A stretch of 64,000 bases of DNA from Lachnospiraceae bacterium (lineage in GTDB: Bacteria; Bacillota_A; Clostridia; Lachnospirales; Lachnospiraceae), in the NCBI GenBank assembly GCA_028694115.1, contig JAQUUB010000008.1, forward strand, positions 59,813-123,812. Direction: 5' to 3'. Below are positions 17,850 through 27,617 of the stretch, one piece after another. The translations under genes were made by a program, and so were the position numbers. A model generated the notes under the pieces. It was not told the DNA's origin, searched no databases, and saw nothing but the letters and a program-made list of their open reading frames with translations. Position 1 is the first letter of the stretch; each line of letters begins with the position of its first letter.

Positions 17850-18434
17850 TTACACCCCTATAATCTGAACACGATATGCTGTAGTTTGCGGTGGAATACT
17901 GAATGTCATAAATGATGCATGCTCTATCCTTACCATTTGTCCAGGTCTTAAACTACATAAACAAATTCTATTTCCTCTTTGATTCAATATGATTGTATCA
18001 TTAGTAACGGTAAAACGTATTTGACTATTGATGTCATTAACATTGCCTGTAATAAAAAAACTATTGGTAGTATTCACCAGTATCACTCTATCTTCTATGG
18101 TATTAGAAGAATTATTTTTATTTAAAGAAATAATTTTAAAAGCTCTTGCCTGTGGAGGTATGGATGCCGTCATAGCACTTGAAAATTCAGCATCTACTAC
18201 CATCCCTTTTTCCAATTCTCGTAAATGCATTTCCTGTCCAAACTGATTTTGTATAACCGTATCAGGACCTACTAATAATTGCACAACTATCATATGAATC
18301 ATGTTAAATTCGCCCATCTCACCATATGATATTGTTATATATCCTATATTCCTATCTCGAACGACTTCTTCAATAAGAGCATCCCTTACACGTATTGCAT
18401 GATTGCCGCTTCTATTTCTTTGATTCGAATTCAT
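17850..18434 (-). CDS. Hypothetical protein with two internal repeats
   Basis: A 194-residue soluble protein without signal peptide or membrane helix. Two related segments of about 50 residues are visible: about 50-103 (LLVGPDTVIQNQFGQEM...SIPPQARAFKII) and about 140-192 (FTVTNDTIILNQRGNRI...SIPPQTTAYRVQII). Each ends in a SIPPQ..A/T motif and each is beta-rich. The same general pattern occurs in uncharacterised clostridial proteins, some spore-linked, but I do not recognise this one. It is monocistronic. Confidence 0.75.
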   Translation of the reverse strand: MNSNQRNRSGNHAIRVRDALIEEVVRDRNIGYITISYGEMGEFNMIHMIVVQLLVGPDTVIQNQFGQEMHLRELEKGMVVDAEFSSAMTASIPPQARAFKIISLNKNNSSNTIEDRVILVNTTNSFFITGNVNDINSQIRFTVTNDTIILNQRGNRICLCSLRPGQMVRIEHASFMTFSIPPQTTAYRVQIIGV

Positions 18435-18532
18435 ATAATCAATTCATCTTCCTTGTTACAAATTATACTATATGGTATGTATTAATTTGAAATAGTTTCA
18501 TTGATAAACCGACCAGAAAAGTATTAAAAATT

Positions 18533-18835
18533 CTATTCAATTGTTAAAATATCCGAAAATCCTGTTATTTCAAATACTTCCATAACCATTTCATTCACAT
18601 TAATTATTTTCATGCTACCTTGTTTATTCATAATTTTTTGAGCCGAAAGAATTACTCTTAATCCTGCTGAAGAAACATAAACAAGCTTAGAAAAATCCAT
18701 AGTCACTTCGGTTTTTCCTGTAAAGGATGAAGATACCTCTTCTTCAAGTTGTTTTGATGTTGTTGTATCCAATCTTCCGTCAAGTTCAAGTATCATTGAT
18801 GTTTCATTTTCAGTCTTAGTGATAATCATAATCAT
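18533..18835 (-). CDS. STAS-domain anti-sigma factor antagonist-like protein
   Basis: A 100-residue STAS domain (SpoIIAA/RsbV type). The DGRLDTTTSKQLEEE strand-helix and DFSKLVYVSSAGLRVILSAQK, with the serine that is phosphorylated in RsbV-type proteins near residue 56, are intact. Such proteins switch a partner HATPase kinase or anti-sigma factor. Here the gene directly follows (55 bases) a transporter carrying an HATPase-like domain, so that domain is the obvious candidate partner. Two ATG codons six bases apart are possible starts. Confidence 0.9.
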   Translation of the reverse strand: MIMIITKTENETSMILELDGRLDTTTSKQLEEEVSSSFTGKTEVTMDFSKLVYVSSAGLRVILSAQKIMNKQGSMKIINVNEMVMEVFEITGFSDILTIE

Positions 18836-18890
18836 ATTCTCCTATCAATTATTATTTCAAAACACATAAATTACTTTTAATTTAAAAAGG

Positions 18891-20588
18891 CTAAAATTTA
18901 TATACCGCCTTATTATCGCCTGATGTTGGTAAGTATTGACTTTTTGCTATATTCCCTAAAATCATAAGCCCCGTATAATTAGTGATGGATGTAACTTTTG
19001 AGTCTAAATCAGTAGAATTATACAGATCCGCGTTATCACGTATCGTTAGCATAATTCCTTCGTTCAAGTTTAATGTACACTCTATCATGACTTTTTTGCA
19101 TTTGTTTTTTTCTACTGTAATCATACCTTGCTCTTCGACAACAAGGATAGCCCTCAATATTCGTTTGTCGTCAAATCCATTTGAAATCAAAATATTTTCA
19201 ATCTGATCTCTTAACTTCATAACGTTTTCTTCGGTAGCAAAAATGTCAAACGAGAAAATCTGTTCATCCACCTTTTTATTGATAAGCAGTGGAATCGTAA
19301 GTCCGTTACTCATCATCTTTCCAAGCAATGGAATTAAAAATATTGTAAAAAGTTCTCCCATAACAATACCAACCCAAACTCCATTTAAATTGGATATTTT
19401 TCCAAATAGCATTGCACACAAAACACGGAAAATAAAATTACTAAAAATAGTGATTATTAAAGCTAAGCGAATTTTTTCTATATATAGGTAATAAGAAGTC
19501 ATAAGAAGCACAATGCTTGTTAATATTGTACTAAATGAAACAATCCGAATGGCAGTGGAGGCTTGTTTTATCAATTCATAATCATTGATTCCAAAACCTC
19601 TTACAATGAATTTGGCAAAGACACACAAAACGACTGTAATTACACCACCTTCAATTAAGGCAGTTTTGAAAGCTACCTCCATCGTCTTTTTAATTCCTTT
19701 TGTGTTGTTCTCCCCATAATAAATATTGATAAGGGTTTGTATGGACTGCCCAATTCCGTCAAATCCCATCAATAGGAAGGTTAGCACATTTAAAACAACC
19801 GTAAAAATAATAATTGCATGTTCTCCAAACTGACGCAGCAAAAACAAGTTTATGATTAGTGTTGCCATTCCAACAAATAGATAGGTCAATGCATCGTTTA
19901 AACTAAACTTTAATATGTCCCAAACCTTTTTGTAATCAAAATGCCATCTGAATTTTAACTGATTATCTTTTTGATGAAAATGAAGAAGCAAAATTGCAAA
20001 TGCACTCCAATTAGATACAATCGTTCCAAGCGCAACACCTGCAATGCCCATTAATTGACATAAAACAATCGATACTGCCACATTTATAACCATTTGAAAT
20101 AGGATAACAAATGATGTTAGTTTTACATTCCCCTCACTTAAAATAACCATAAACATTGTGCTGGCTATTGGTTGAATCAACGGCGTAAAAGTCAATATAT
20201 TAATATAAGTTTCAGCATATGGATGGGTACTTAATGTGACCCCTAGCAGTTGTAAAATATCATACCTAAACACGAAAGACAGCAACGTGGAAATCATTCC
20301 AAGCAACAATGACATGACAACACCTTGACTAAAATATTGATTTGCAGTTTTTCTATCTCCTTTTCCAATTACTATGGTCATTAGTATCGGAGTTCCGATC
20401 GAAACTAACATTCGTAAAAAAATGCAAAATGTATAATATGGCATCATTAAAGTAACTACAGAAAGAGCCTCTTCACCCATCACATTTCCCACAATGATGT
20501 TATCTACCAAAATTACAAAATATTCAAGAATCATACTCAAGGTCGAAACGAAAAGTAATGCCTTAAATTTTGTTCCTGCATAGGTCAT
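18891..20588 (-). CDS. MATE-like transporter fused to degenerate HATPase (RsbW-like) domain
   Basis: A 565-residue fusion. Residues 1-430 are a 12-helix MATE-type transporter (ILVDNIIVGNVMGEEALSVV near 30). The last 120 residues look like an anti-sigma/HATPase_c domain: a helix resembling the N-box (RAILVVEEQGMITVEKN) and a strand like the G1 box (LTIRDNADLYNSTD). The usual ATP-binding Asn of the N-box and DxG glycine are not there, so ATP binding may be lost. The ATG at 20588 is used, not the TTG nine bases upstream, for RBS spacing. The gene sits between a GPH transporter (17 bases) and a STAS gene. Confidence 0.85.
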   Translation of the reverse strand: MTYAGTKFKALLFVSTLSMILEYFVILVDNIIVGNVMGEEALSVVTLMMPYYTFCIFLRMLVSIGTPILMTIVIGKGDRKTANQYFSQGVVMSLLLGMISTLLSFVFRYDILQLLGVTLSTHPYAETYINILTFTPLIQPIASTMFMVILSEGNVKLTSFVILFQMVINVAVSIVLCQLMGIAGVALGTIVSNWSAFAILLLHFHQKDNQLKFRWHFDYKKVWDILKFSLNDALTYLFVGMATLIINLFLLRQFGEHAIIIFTVVLNVLTFLLMGFDGIGQSIQTLINIYYGENNTKGIKKTMEVAFKTALIEGGVITVVLCVFAKFIVRGFGINDYELIKQASTAIRIVSFSTILTSIVLLMTSYYLYIEKIRLALIITIFSNFIFRVLCAMLFGKISNLNGVWVGIVMGELFTIFLIPLLGKMMSNGLTIPLLINKKVDEQIFSFDIFATEENVMKLRDQIENILISNGFDDKRILRAILVVEEQGMITVEKNKCKKVMIECTLNLNEGIMLTIRDNADLYNSTDLDSKVTSITNYTGLMILGNIAKSQYLPTSGDNKAVYKF

Positions 20589-20605
20589 CGTTTTCAATTC
20601 TCCTT

Positions 20606-21961
20606 TCAGGAAAGTTCTGACTGATTGTTATTGATATCTATTTCTTGATATCTGCTAAAAACATATAACATAAAGATAGAAACTATCAAGCAGATAAATC
20701 CTGAACAATATAAACCAACCCTGCTTACATTAGAGCCATGAGGAGCTCCTATTTTGATAACGAAAGGTAACAGTATAAAAGCAAAGCCTTGTGAAAACTT
20801 AAATGAAAAGTTTTGGAATGCACTGTGAAAACCCGAACGATGTTTATGATTCACCTTTCTGTCATATTCCGCAATGTCTGCAAATATCACATAGGGAAAA
20901 ACTGAGAAAGCAGCATACGGATAGATCAAACACCCATAATAAATAATCATCATCGCCGTTCCACTTATGAATCTTAGTAAGAAAGGTGCCAGCAAAATAT
21001 AACTAAAGGCCAAACAACAAAAAATGGATGCAATACACAACTGTTTCTTTATGCCAGTTCGCTTCGCCACATAAACAGCTAAAAATATTGTTATGGTTGC
21101 TATGATATAGTAGATCGATTGTGCAGTTGAAAAAGCTTCTTCTGGTAAACGGAATACCATGGTTATGTAGTATAGGTCTAACGAATCAATAGCAAATGTT
21201 AAAATGTTAATAGCGAAAAAGCCAATAAACATCCCTCTAAATTGTTCAATTGAAAAAATTTCTTTGATGGTTTGCCTAATTGACAAGTGGTACTCTTCTG
21301 CTATATAATAATCCTTTTCTTTCACAATCATCATAGGCATCCATGCCATAAAACCAGCCAATAAGCTTATTGCCAACACCACTATCTTCCAAGAGTTCAT
21401 TACAGAAAAGTTTAAGTCTACCAATATACTTTTCAGTTCTGGAATAAGGATCACTACAATTGTTCCAAAAAAGTAGGTAATTGCTGAGACCATGTAGGTA
21501 TAGGTTCTTTTTTGGCCTGCTGGAACAATCTCTTGCTCTAAAGCATAATAAGAAACATAAAATAGAGAAAAAGAAATATAGTATATAATTAGAAAAAAGC
21601 CAAGCCAGAAAACATTCCAAATGTTGGATTCTTGAAATGGAACAAAAAAGATTAGTGCTGTGGATGCAACCAAGGCAATCAAACTATTTCTCATGATCGG
21701 AGCACGCCTGCCTATTTTTCCAGATTTTCTGCTATCCAGAACCCTAGAAATAAAGATATCAATGAAAAAATCAAAAACTAGTCCAATTGCTTTTACTGTA
21801 GCAAAACTTAATGCCGCCCGAGGCAATAATGTGATGATTCCCGAATCATCAGAAGGTAAAAAATAGTACATCAAGTAGGACGCTATAATGCCAGTAAAGA
21901 CAGCATCTGAGAAGTCGGTCAAAGACAGTATAAAAATCTTAAATTTAGATATTTCTTTCAT
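20606..21961 (-). CDS. GPH-type (MelB-like) MFS transporter
   Basis: A 451-residue MFS_2 protein with 12 predicted helices. The N-terminal FSDAVFTGIIASYLMYYFLP and FDFFIDIFISRVLDSRKSGKIGRR (loop 2-3) are typical of the glycoside/pentoside/hexuronide:cation symporter family. The central AEYDRKVNHKHRSGFHSAFQNF also fits. The ATG at 21961 has GGAG 6 bases before it and is preferred to one 57 bases upstream. It is the first gene of a three-gene unit with the MATE-HATPase fusion and STAS gene. No sugar enzyme is nearby, so the substrate is unclear. Confidence 0.85.
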   Translation of the reverse strand: MKEISKFKIFILSLTDFSDAVFTGIIASYLMYYFLPSDDSGIITLLPRAALSFATVKAIGLVFDFFIDIFISRVLDSRKSGKIGRRAPIMRNSLIALVASTALIFFVPFQESNIWNVFWLGFFLIIYYISFSLFYVSYYALEQEIVPAGQKRTYTYMVSAITYFFGTIVVILIPELKSILVDLNFSVMNSWKIVVLAISLLAGFMAWMPMMIVKEKDYYIAEEYHLSIRQTIKEIFSIEQFRGMFIGFFAINILTFAIDSLDLYYITMVFRLPEEAFSTAQSIYYIIATITIFLAVYVAKRTGIKKQLCIASIFCCLAFSYILLAPFLLRFISGTAMMIIYYGCLIYPYAAFSVFPYVIFADIAEYDRKVNHKHRSGFHSAFQNFSFKFSQGFAFILLPFVIKIGAPHGSNVSRVGLYCSGFICLIVSIFMLYVFSRYQEIDINNNQSELS

Positions 21962-22113
21962 GATTTCTCCTGTTATTCTATTTTTTGTATTACAAAACTC
22001 ATGGATTTTAATCTCCACCCCATTTTGTCTTTCCTTTAAGATTTGCTTTTTTAAAAAAACTTATGCTAAAGTATATCGTAAAAAAAGACAAAATTCAACA
22101 ATATTCAGTCAAT

Positions 22114-23418
22114 TTACCGCTTTTTGTCCTTTCTTGAAAATTTATTAAAATTCCCTTTTTCTTTCAATGTTCCATCTGCTGTCATTCGATACTTTTTATT
22201 TGACTCTTTCTTTGACGATAAATCCGCTGTTCTTGTTGTATCTCTTCTTGTCTGTGTAGCCTTTATCGCCGGAAAGTTTTTCATTAATGGGTATGGATGA
22301 TCTTTTACTTCTATTAATTTCTTCCCAATCAAATTTTGAATATCGGAAAGTTGTTCTTTTTCATCAAAATCGCAGAAAGAAATTGCTGTTCCACCAAATC
22401 CTGCCCTGCCTGTTCGTCCAATGCGATGTACATACGTCTCTGGTGTATCTGGCAGGTCTAAATTAATAACATGGGATAGTTCATCAATATCTATTCCTCT
22501 TGCTGCGATATCTGTTGCGACCAATATTCGCAACGTTTTATTTTTAAAATTGTTTAATGCATTCTGACGCGCTCCTTGTGACTTATCACCATGGATTGCC
22601 TGCGCAATCACGTTATTCCTTGATAATTGCTTAACAATTCGATCCGCGCCGTGCTTGGTACGTGTAAATACCAGTGCTGATACTATGTTTTTATCTTTTA
22701 GAATGTGAAGAAGCAAATCCTTCTTATTACTTTTATCAACAAAATACAGATACTGCTCGATGGTATCCACTGTTGATGATACTGGTGTGATTTCTATTTT
22801 TACAGGTGTCTTCAGAATTTTATTTGCCAGCATAGCGATGTCTGATGGCATCGTAGCTGAGAAAAGTAATGTTTGCTTCTTTAATGGTGTCTTGGCAACA
22901 ATCCTTTTTACATCATTAATAAATCCCATATCCAGCATGCGGTCAGCTTCGTCCAATATAAATACTTTAATATGTCCTATATCTACAATCTTTTGATCGA
23001 TTAAAGCCAATAATCTTCCTGGTGTTGCCACCAGTATATCTACCCTTTGTTTTAAATTTTCCTCCTGCGGTTTTTGTGATACTCCACCATAGACCACATT
23101 ACATTTTAAGTTAGTGAATTTGCCATAGGTATTAAAACTTTCATAGATTTGTAGAGCGAGCTCTCTAGTCGGTGTTACGATTAGAGCCCGTACATTTTGT
23201 TTTGCACCATTAGATGCTTTTTCTTTGCTGAGCAATTGAAGCGTTGGTATAGCAAATGCAGCTGTTTTCCCGGTACCTGTCTGGGCACAACCAAGTAAAT
23301 CCCTGCCGCTTAATATAACTGGTATTGCCTCTTCCTGTATCGGTGTAGGAATTTCATAACTTTCCTTTTCCAATGCCTTTATAATATCAGGCATAATATT
23401 TAAATCTTTAAATTGCAT
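22114..23418 (-). CDS. DEAD-box ATP-dependent RNA helicase (RhlE/CshA-like)
   Basis: A 434-residue DEAD-box helicase. Motifs in order: Q motif near residue 22, AQTGTGKT (44), PTRELA (90), TPGR (138), DEAD (155), SAT (187), the ARGID motif (about 318) and HRIGRTGR (344). A short basic C-terminal tail of about 60 residues follows, so it is a minimal RhlE-type rather than a DbpA or CsdA type. It unwinds structured RNA in the cytoplasm, typically in ribosome assembly or cold adaptation. It follows the ClC gene by 33 bases on the same strand. Confidence 0.95.
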   Translation of the reverse strand: MQFKDLNIMPDIIKALEKESYEIPTPIQEEAIPVILSGRDLLGCAQTGTGKTAAFAIPTLQLLSKEKASNGAKQNVRALIVTPTRELALQIYESFNTYGKFTNLKCNVVYGGVSQKPQEENLKQRVDILVATPGRLLALIDQKIVDIGHIKVFILDEADRMLDMGFINDVKRIVAKTPLKKQTLLFSATMPSDIAMLANKILKTPVKIEITPVSSTVDTIEQYLYFVDKSNKKDLLLHILKDKNIVSALVFTRTKHGADRIVKQLSRNNVIAQAIHGDKSQGARQNALNNFKNKTLRILVATDIAARGIDIDELSHVINLDLPDTPETYVHRIGRTGRAGFGGTAISFCDFDEKEQLSDIQNLIGKKLIEVKDHPYPLMKNFPAIKATQTRRDTTRTADLSSKKESNKKYRMTADGTLKEKGNFNKFSRKDKKR

Positions 23419-23451
23419 AATTCTCCTTTTAATCTGTATTGTTATGTCTCC

Positions 23452-25011
23452 TTACTTTGGATCATTCATTTCATCAATTATTTCTTTTATTCTACTTTCA
23501 CTGTTTACATCCGTCAGAATGGTAAGATAGTCACCTTCCTTAACTTCTGTGTTGCCTTTGGGTATAATGTTTTTATCTCCTTGTTCTACTCCGACCAGTA
23601 AGGATTTACCCGGCCATTTTATGTTCTTTACCTGACGGTTCGCAAATTTAGACCCATGTTTAACAATAAACTCCACTACGATTTTTTTACTACTTTCTTT
23701 TGTGTCTTCTACATTTTCATTTGAAAGCAAATTCTCTAAAAGCGCTTCATAAATTGGTGGGCTCTTCATTAAATCTGCTACAACATAGGCAGTAACAGCA
23801 ACCACTGTTAACGGAAGCATATTAGTAAATGAGCCTGTCATTTCCATTATTAGAACGATACCTGTTATTGGTGCTCTAACAATTGCTGTGAAATAACCTG
23901 CCATCGCAAGTATAATAAAATTATTATATAACTCCTGATCAACTCCCAAATATTTTATGGATATTCCCGCAAAAACTGCACCTATCGTTGCACCTAAAAT
24001 AATTAAAGGGAAAAATATTCCCCCTGGTGCTCCTGACCCAAAGCTTACTATTGAAAATAGAAGTTTTATAATAAAAATCATTACCAAAAACATGATTCCA
24101 TTTTTCAAAGTCAATTCTTCTACTATCCTATGTCCTCCTCCTAAAACAACAGGAAATACAATTCCAAAACCTAAAGCCACTACAAACGGAAGGATGATTT
24201 TTGTTTTTTCATTAAGAAACTTAAGTTTACCATATAACAGTTTTGTTTTTAATAATACATAATTGTATAGCGCTCCCATTCCCCCAAGCAAAATACCAAG
24301 GAAAATGAGCATCCAGTATTGGTTTAAAGGAATTGCTTTGATTATTTCGAAGTTAAAAATTGGCGACATTCCAAATACTTCTTTTGAAACGAAATCAGCC
24401 GCTACCGCAGCCGACATCATGGATAGTAATATTACTGGCGAAAAGTACTTAAATATTTCTTCCAATGCAAATACAACACCTGCCAATGGTGCATTAAAAG
24501 CTGCTGCTAACCCGGCACTTGCTCCACCTGCCATAAGAATTCTTCTTTCTAATCGCCCTTTCCCAATCTTTTTTCCAATTCCCTCTGCCACACATGCTCC
24601 AAGTTGAATGGATGGACCTTCTCTTCCCAAGGAAAGACCCGCTCCAATGGCAATTGCGCCTCCCAAAAACTTACTGCACAATGTATGTATCCATGTTCTT
24701 CTTTTTCTAAAATAGCCTTTCAGTATTCCCTCTAGTTGTGGTATTCCACTACCCGAAATCATCTTATCCTTCGAAACCAGGTATCCAACAAAATACCCCA
24801 CTAAACATAAAATTATAATTGCAATAGGAAGAAGTCTGAGATTATGTCTCAAAAAATCATATATTTGAAAAGAGAATTGTTCCGCATGGTTCAAAGTTAT
24901 CCTATAAAGGACTACAACTCCCCCCACGACCGCTCCAACAAGTAAACTCTTTAAAACAATAATAACATTTTGAAAATAATTATCTGTTAGTACCTTATAG
25001 TTGTTTTTCAT
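23452..25011 (-). CDS. ClC-family chloride channel/antiporter with TrkA-C domain
   Basis: A 519-residue ClC protein. Selectivity motifs GSGIPQLEG (near 94), GREGPSIQLGA (near 130, with the gating glutamate) and the later GAPGGIFFP (near 330) are intact. A C-terminal TrkA-C/RCK-like domain follows (about 435-515). The motifs fit the chloride type, not the fluoride-specific CLC-F type, so it does not pair functionally with the fluoride riboswitch by sequence. The ATG at 25011 is preferred to the GTG nine bases earlier. Confidence 0.94.
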   Translation of the reverse strand: MKNNYKVLTDNYFQNVIIVLKSLLVGAVVGGVVVLYRITLNHAEQFSFQIYDFLRHNLRLLPIAIIILCLVGYFVGYLVSKDKMISGSGIPQLEGILKGYFRKRRTWIHTLCSKFLGGAIAIGAGLSLGREGPSIQLGACVAEGIGKKIGKGRLERRILMAGGASAGLAAAFNAPLAGVVFALEEIFKYFSPVILLSMMSAAVAADFVSKEVFGMSPIFNFEIIKAIPLNQYWMLIFLGILLGGMGALYNYVLLKTKLLYGKLKFLNEKTKIILPFVVALGFGIVFPVVLGGGHRIVEELTLKNGIMFLVMIFIIKLLFSIVSFGSGAPGGIFFPLIILGATIGAVFAGISIKYLGVDQELYNNFIILAMAGYFTAIVRAPITGIVLIMEMTGSFTNMLPLTVVAVTAYVVADLMKSPPIYEALLENLLSNENVEDTKESSKKIVVEFIVKHGSKFANRQVKNIKWPGKSLLVGVEQGDKNIIPKGNTEVKEGDYLTILTDVNSESRIKEIIDEMNDPK

Positions 25012-25101
25012 ATTTTTCACTCCAATTTAACCATTTTCTTACCTTCAAGCGTCAATTTTACGCCACTATAACCTCTACGTCAATGTTAATGAAATTAAAA
25101 G

Positions 25102-26049
25102 CTACACGCCTTTATTTTCTGGTAGCTCCTTTTTCCAAAGGCTGGCTGTTCTAACATTTATATCGTCATAAGTTTTATAGAAGTATTCGCAGGTATTGAT
25201 ATTAATAAATGCTGTATATTTTGTATGATCATAAGTGTTTCGGTTGGTTATGACCGCTCCCTTTGGTATTGAGACACTTTCCATGATATGAAAACATGCT
25301 GCAATTGCTTCTCTACTGTCCTTCGGTATTGGTAAGTGTTCCTTTAGATAAGCCGTTCGCACAAAGCGTTCTGGAGAAGTAAATCCACCTGGCAGAGAAA
25401 CTGTTCCTCCAGCCTGCCCAAAAGGAGTTAATCGGATATTATCCCAGCAGACTTCCTCTGTCTGTGTTGGAGACGCCTCCATGTAATTTTTTAAATTAGT
25501 CATATGCCAATGAAAGTCAGGGCTATTCGACATAACTCCAATCGGATTATTTATTAACTCCAAGCACCTACCGACAGATTCAATTACTGCACAGGCTCCA
25601 CTTCTATCAGCAACAATCCAGTGTAAAGGTGCTATCGTCTTAGTAACAGGATCTGGAGTACCTACGATAGTGATATCTTTTAACAAGTAAGTTAACTCTT
25701 TTACAGAGGCACATCTGCCCAAAATATAGTGGAGAAAATCAATCGATGCAATTGGTTCGGTGTCCTTATGAATTATCGTATCATATTGGGCATAACCGGC
25801 AAAGTATAAAACTGCAGCAGCAAAACCTTTCTCATTGACACCATCAAAAAAGCCAAGAATCCCGTCAAGCTCCTGACCAAGTCCAATCAATCGATAGGTG
25901 TTTTTAATTTTCTTATTGTTTAAGTTGCTATTCCATATATATGAATCGGGAACAATATAAAGCTGTGGGATAATGTCATGTGAAAAATCCATGGTTCTCC
26001 CAAAAAAGAACTCCTTGGATTGAGATTGTAAAGTCATTGCTGTACACAT
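25102..26049 (-). CDS. Choloylglycine hydrolase/penicillin V acylase family enzyme
   Basis: A 315-residue Ntn-hydrolase beginning MCTAMT, with Cys2 as the expected nucleophile after removal of Met1. Other family residues: Arg18 and Asp21 in GRTMDF, Asn in MSNSPDFHW (near 172) and Arg in RFVRTAYL (near 228). This family cleaves linear amides: conjugated bile salts, penicillin V or N-acyl homoserine lactones. Sequence reading alone does not say which. No signal peptide. It lies 90 bases upstream of the ClC gene. Confidence 0.9.
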   Translation of the reverse strand: MCTAMTLQSQSKEFFFGRTMDFSHDIIPQLYIVPDSYIWNSNLNNKKIKNTYRLIGLGQELDGILGFFDGVNEKGFAAAVLYFAGYAQYDTIIHKDTEPIASIDFLHYILGRCASVKELTYLLKDITIVGTPDPVTKTIAPLHWIVADRSGACAVIESVGRCLELINNPIGVMSNSPDFHWHMTNLKNYMEASPTQTEEVCWDNIRLTPFGQAGGTVSLPGGFTSPERFVRTAYLKEHLPIPKDSREAIAACFHIMESVSIPKGAVITNRNTYDHTKYTAFININTCEYFYKTYDDINVRTASLWKKELPENKGV

Positions 26050-26146
26050 ATAGAAACATCCTTCAAAATGATATTTTTATAGTATATGAAAATCAACAAT
26101 GCATGTGAAAGCCCGTGGAAAAGCTATTATATACCGTGTGACGATA

Positions 26147-26695
26147 CTATGATTCTTTGTTCCAGAAGTCGACTGGTTCATATTCCTGCAGTTTTGCAAG
26201 GAAATTCAAACGTGCCAGCTCCTCCTGAATAAGATCCAATGTCTGCTCGTCCTCAGCGACAATTGTGTGATAATGGTAACCTGAAGTAACATTTTTAAGC
26301 AGACTACTCTTACCACTTTTAATCTCATTCATATAATTATTAATATCTCTTCTAGAATGAATATTCATATCAGCCTTAATAACGCCATAGACCTTGTGAT
26401 ATATGAATACGTCCTTAATCCAGCCCCCAAGGTCTACAATTGCTTTCAGCTCTGTCTCCACTTCATCATCTGAGTGTATGATCTTATATATACGTTTGCA
26501 CTCTTTCTTACACTCAATTACATAACCTTTATTAGTAGAAAATATATCTATCTCTTTTGCTCTAATCAAGGCAATATCCTGCACAATAACCTGTCGGCTC
26601 ACATCCAGCTGCTTTGCCAATGCATCGCCCGAAACAGGGGTCTGTGATTTACTTAAAATTTCAATTATCTTTTCTCGCCTCTTTTCACCATTCAT
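26147..26695 (-). CDS. niaR: NiaR transcriptional repressor of NAD synthesis
   Basis: A 182-residue repressor with N-terminal HTH_11 (about 1-55, GDALAKQLDVSRQVIVQDIALIR) and C-terminal 3H domain (about 70-175). The conserved histidines are in YHKVYGV, NIHSRRD and SGYHYHTIV, which in NiaR bind a metal and sense nicotinic acid. It is the last gene of the nadA-nadB-nadC operon (29 bases after nadC), so feedback control is expected. The ATG at 26695 follows GAGG; an ATG-like start 24 bases earlier is less suitable. Confidence 0.93.
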   Translation of the reverse strand: MNGEKRREKIIEILSKSQTPVSGDALAKQLDVSRQVIVQDIALIRAKEIDIFSTNKGYVIECKKECKRIYKIIHSDDEVETELKAIVDLGGWIKDVFIYHKVYGVIKADMNIHSRRDINNYMNEIKSGKSSLLKNVTSGYHYHTIVAEDEQTLDLIQEELARLNFLAKLQEYEPVDFWNKES

Positions 26696-26724
26696 TAATC
26701 TTATTCCTCTCTTCAACATTTCAT

Positions 26725-27591
26725 TTAATTGCTATCTTCAACAGGATGGAGGTTCTTAAGCGAAATATCCATAATTGGTGCAGAATGTGTAAGTGCACCA
26801 CTTGATATATAATCAACTCCAAGGTCAGCAAGTCTTGCAATATTCTCTTTCGTAACATTGCCTGAGACCTCAACTTCGGCTCTTCCATCGATTATGCAGA
26901 TAGCTTCCCGCATCTCCTCATGGCTCATATTATCCAACATGATAATATCGGCACCTGACTCAATAGCCTCTTTCACCATATCCAAGTTCTCAACTTCCAC
27001 TTCAACCTTTCGTACAAATGGAGCATATTCTTTCGCTTTGAGAACAGCTTTCTTAACTCCTCCAGCCGCTCCAATATGATTATCCTTTAACAGAACACCA
27101 TCCGTCAAGTTATATCTATGGTTATTACCTCCGCCAACTCTTACCGCATATTTTTCGAAAATACGGTTATTAGGTGATGTTTTTCTGGTATCAAGAAGCT
27201 TGGTTTTACTGCCATTAAGTAGCACTGCTACTGAGTTTGTATAGGTTGCAATTCCGCTCATTCTCTGAAGGTAATTAAGCGCTGTTCTCTCCCCAGACAG
27301 AAGAACTTTTATATCTCCTCTTATTTTAGCTATTAGCTGCCCTGACTTAACCATATCCCCATCTTTGGCATAAAACTCTATCTTGGTCTTAGTATCTAAC
27401 AGTTCAAATGTTCTTGCAAATACCTGCAATCCGCATATTATGCCATCCTGCTTACATATAAGATTGACCTCGCCTGGCTTTGACTCAGGCATTACGCTAT
27501 TGGTTGAAACGTCTTCACTAGTGATATCTTCTCTTAAAGCACTTAATATCAGTGGATCCATATTTAATTTTAAAGTAACCTGATCGTACAT
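26725..27591 (-). CDS. nadC: Nicotinate-nucleotide pyrophosphorylase (carboxylating)
   Basis: A 288-residue quinolinate phosphoribosyltransferase. DTRKTSPNNR (near residue 140), GGGNNHRYNL and LKDNHI are the quinolinate and PRPP-binding motifs. EVEVENLD and MLDNMSHEE complete the barrel. It makes nicotinate mononucleotide from quinolinate and PRPP, the third step of de novo NAD synthesis. It sits between nadB (26 bases) and niaR in the operon. Confidence 0.97.
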   Translation of the reverse strand: MYDQVTLKLNMDPLILSALREDITSEDVSTNSVMPESKPGEVNLICKQDGIICGLQVFARTFELLDTKTKIEFYAKDGDMVKSGQLIAKIRGDIKVLLSGERTALNYLQRMSGIATYTNSVAVLLNGSKTKLLDTRKTSPNNRIFEKYAVRVGGGNNHRYNLTDGVLLKDNHIGAAGGVKKAVLKAKEYAPFVRKVEVEVENLDMVKEAIESGADIIMLDNMSHEEMREAICIIDGRAEVEVSGNVTKENIARLADLGVDYISSGALTHSAPIMDISLKNLHPVEDSN

Positions 27592-27617
27592 ATATTTATT
27601 CTCCTTCTATCCCTTTT

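Noticed and set aside
20606..22018. Longer N-terminal start for the GPH transporter
   Set aside because: The extra 19 residues do not fit the family, and GGAG sits before the ATG at 21961.
23452..25011. ClC gene as a fluoride exporter partner of the fluoride riboswitch
   Set aside because: GSGIPQ and GREGPS motifs are of the chloride type, and no fluoride aptamer lies upstream.
25012..25101. GAGGTTATAG...GCGTAAAATTGACGC upstream of the ClC gene, looking a little like a riboswitch
   Set aside because: Only about 80 bases long with a single 4-base stem; no known aptamer core could be matched.
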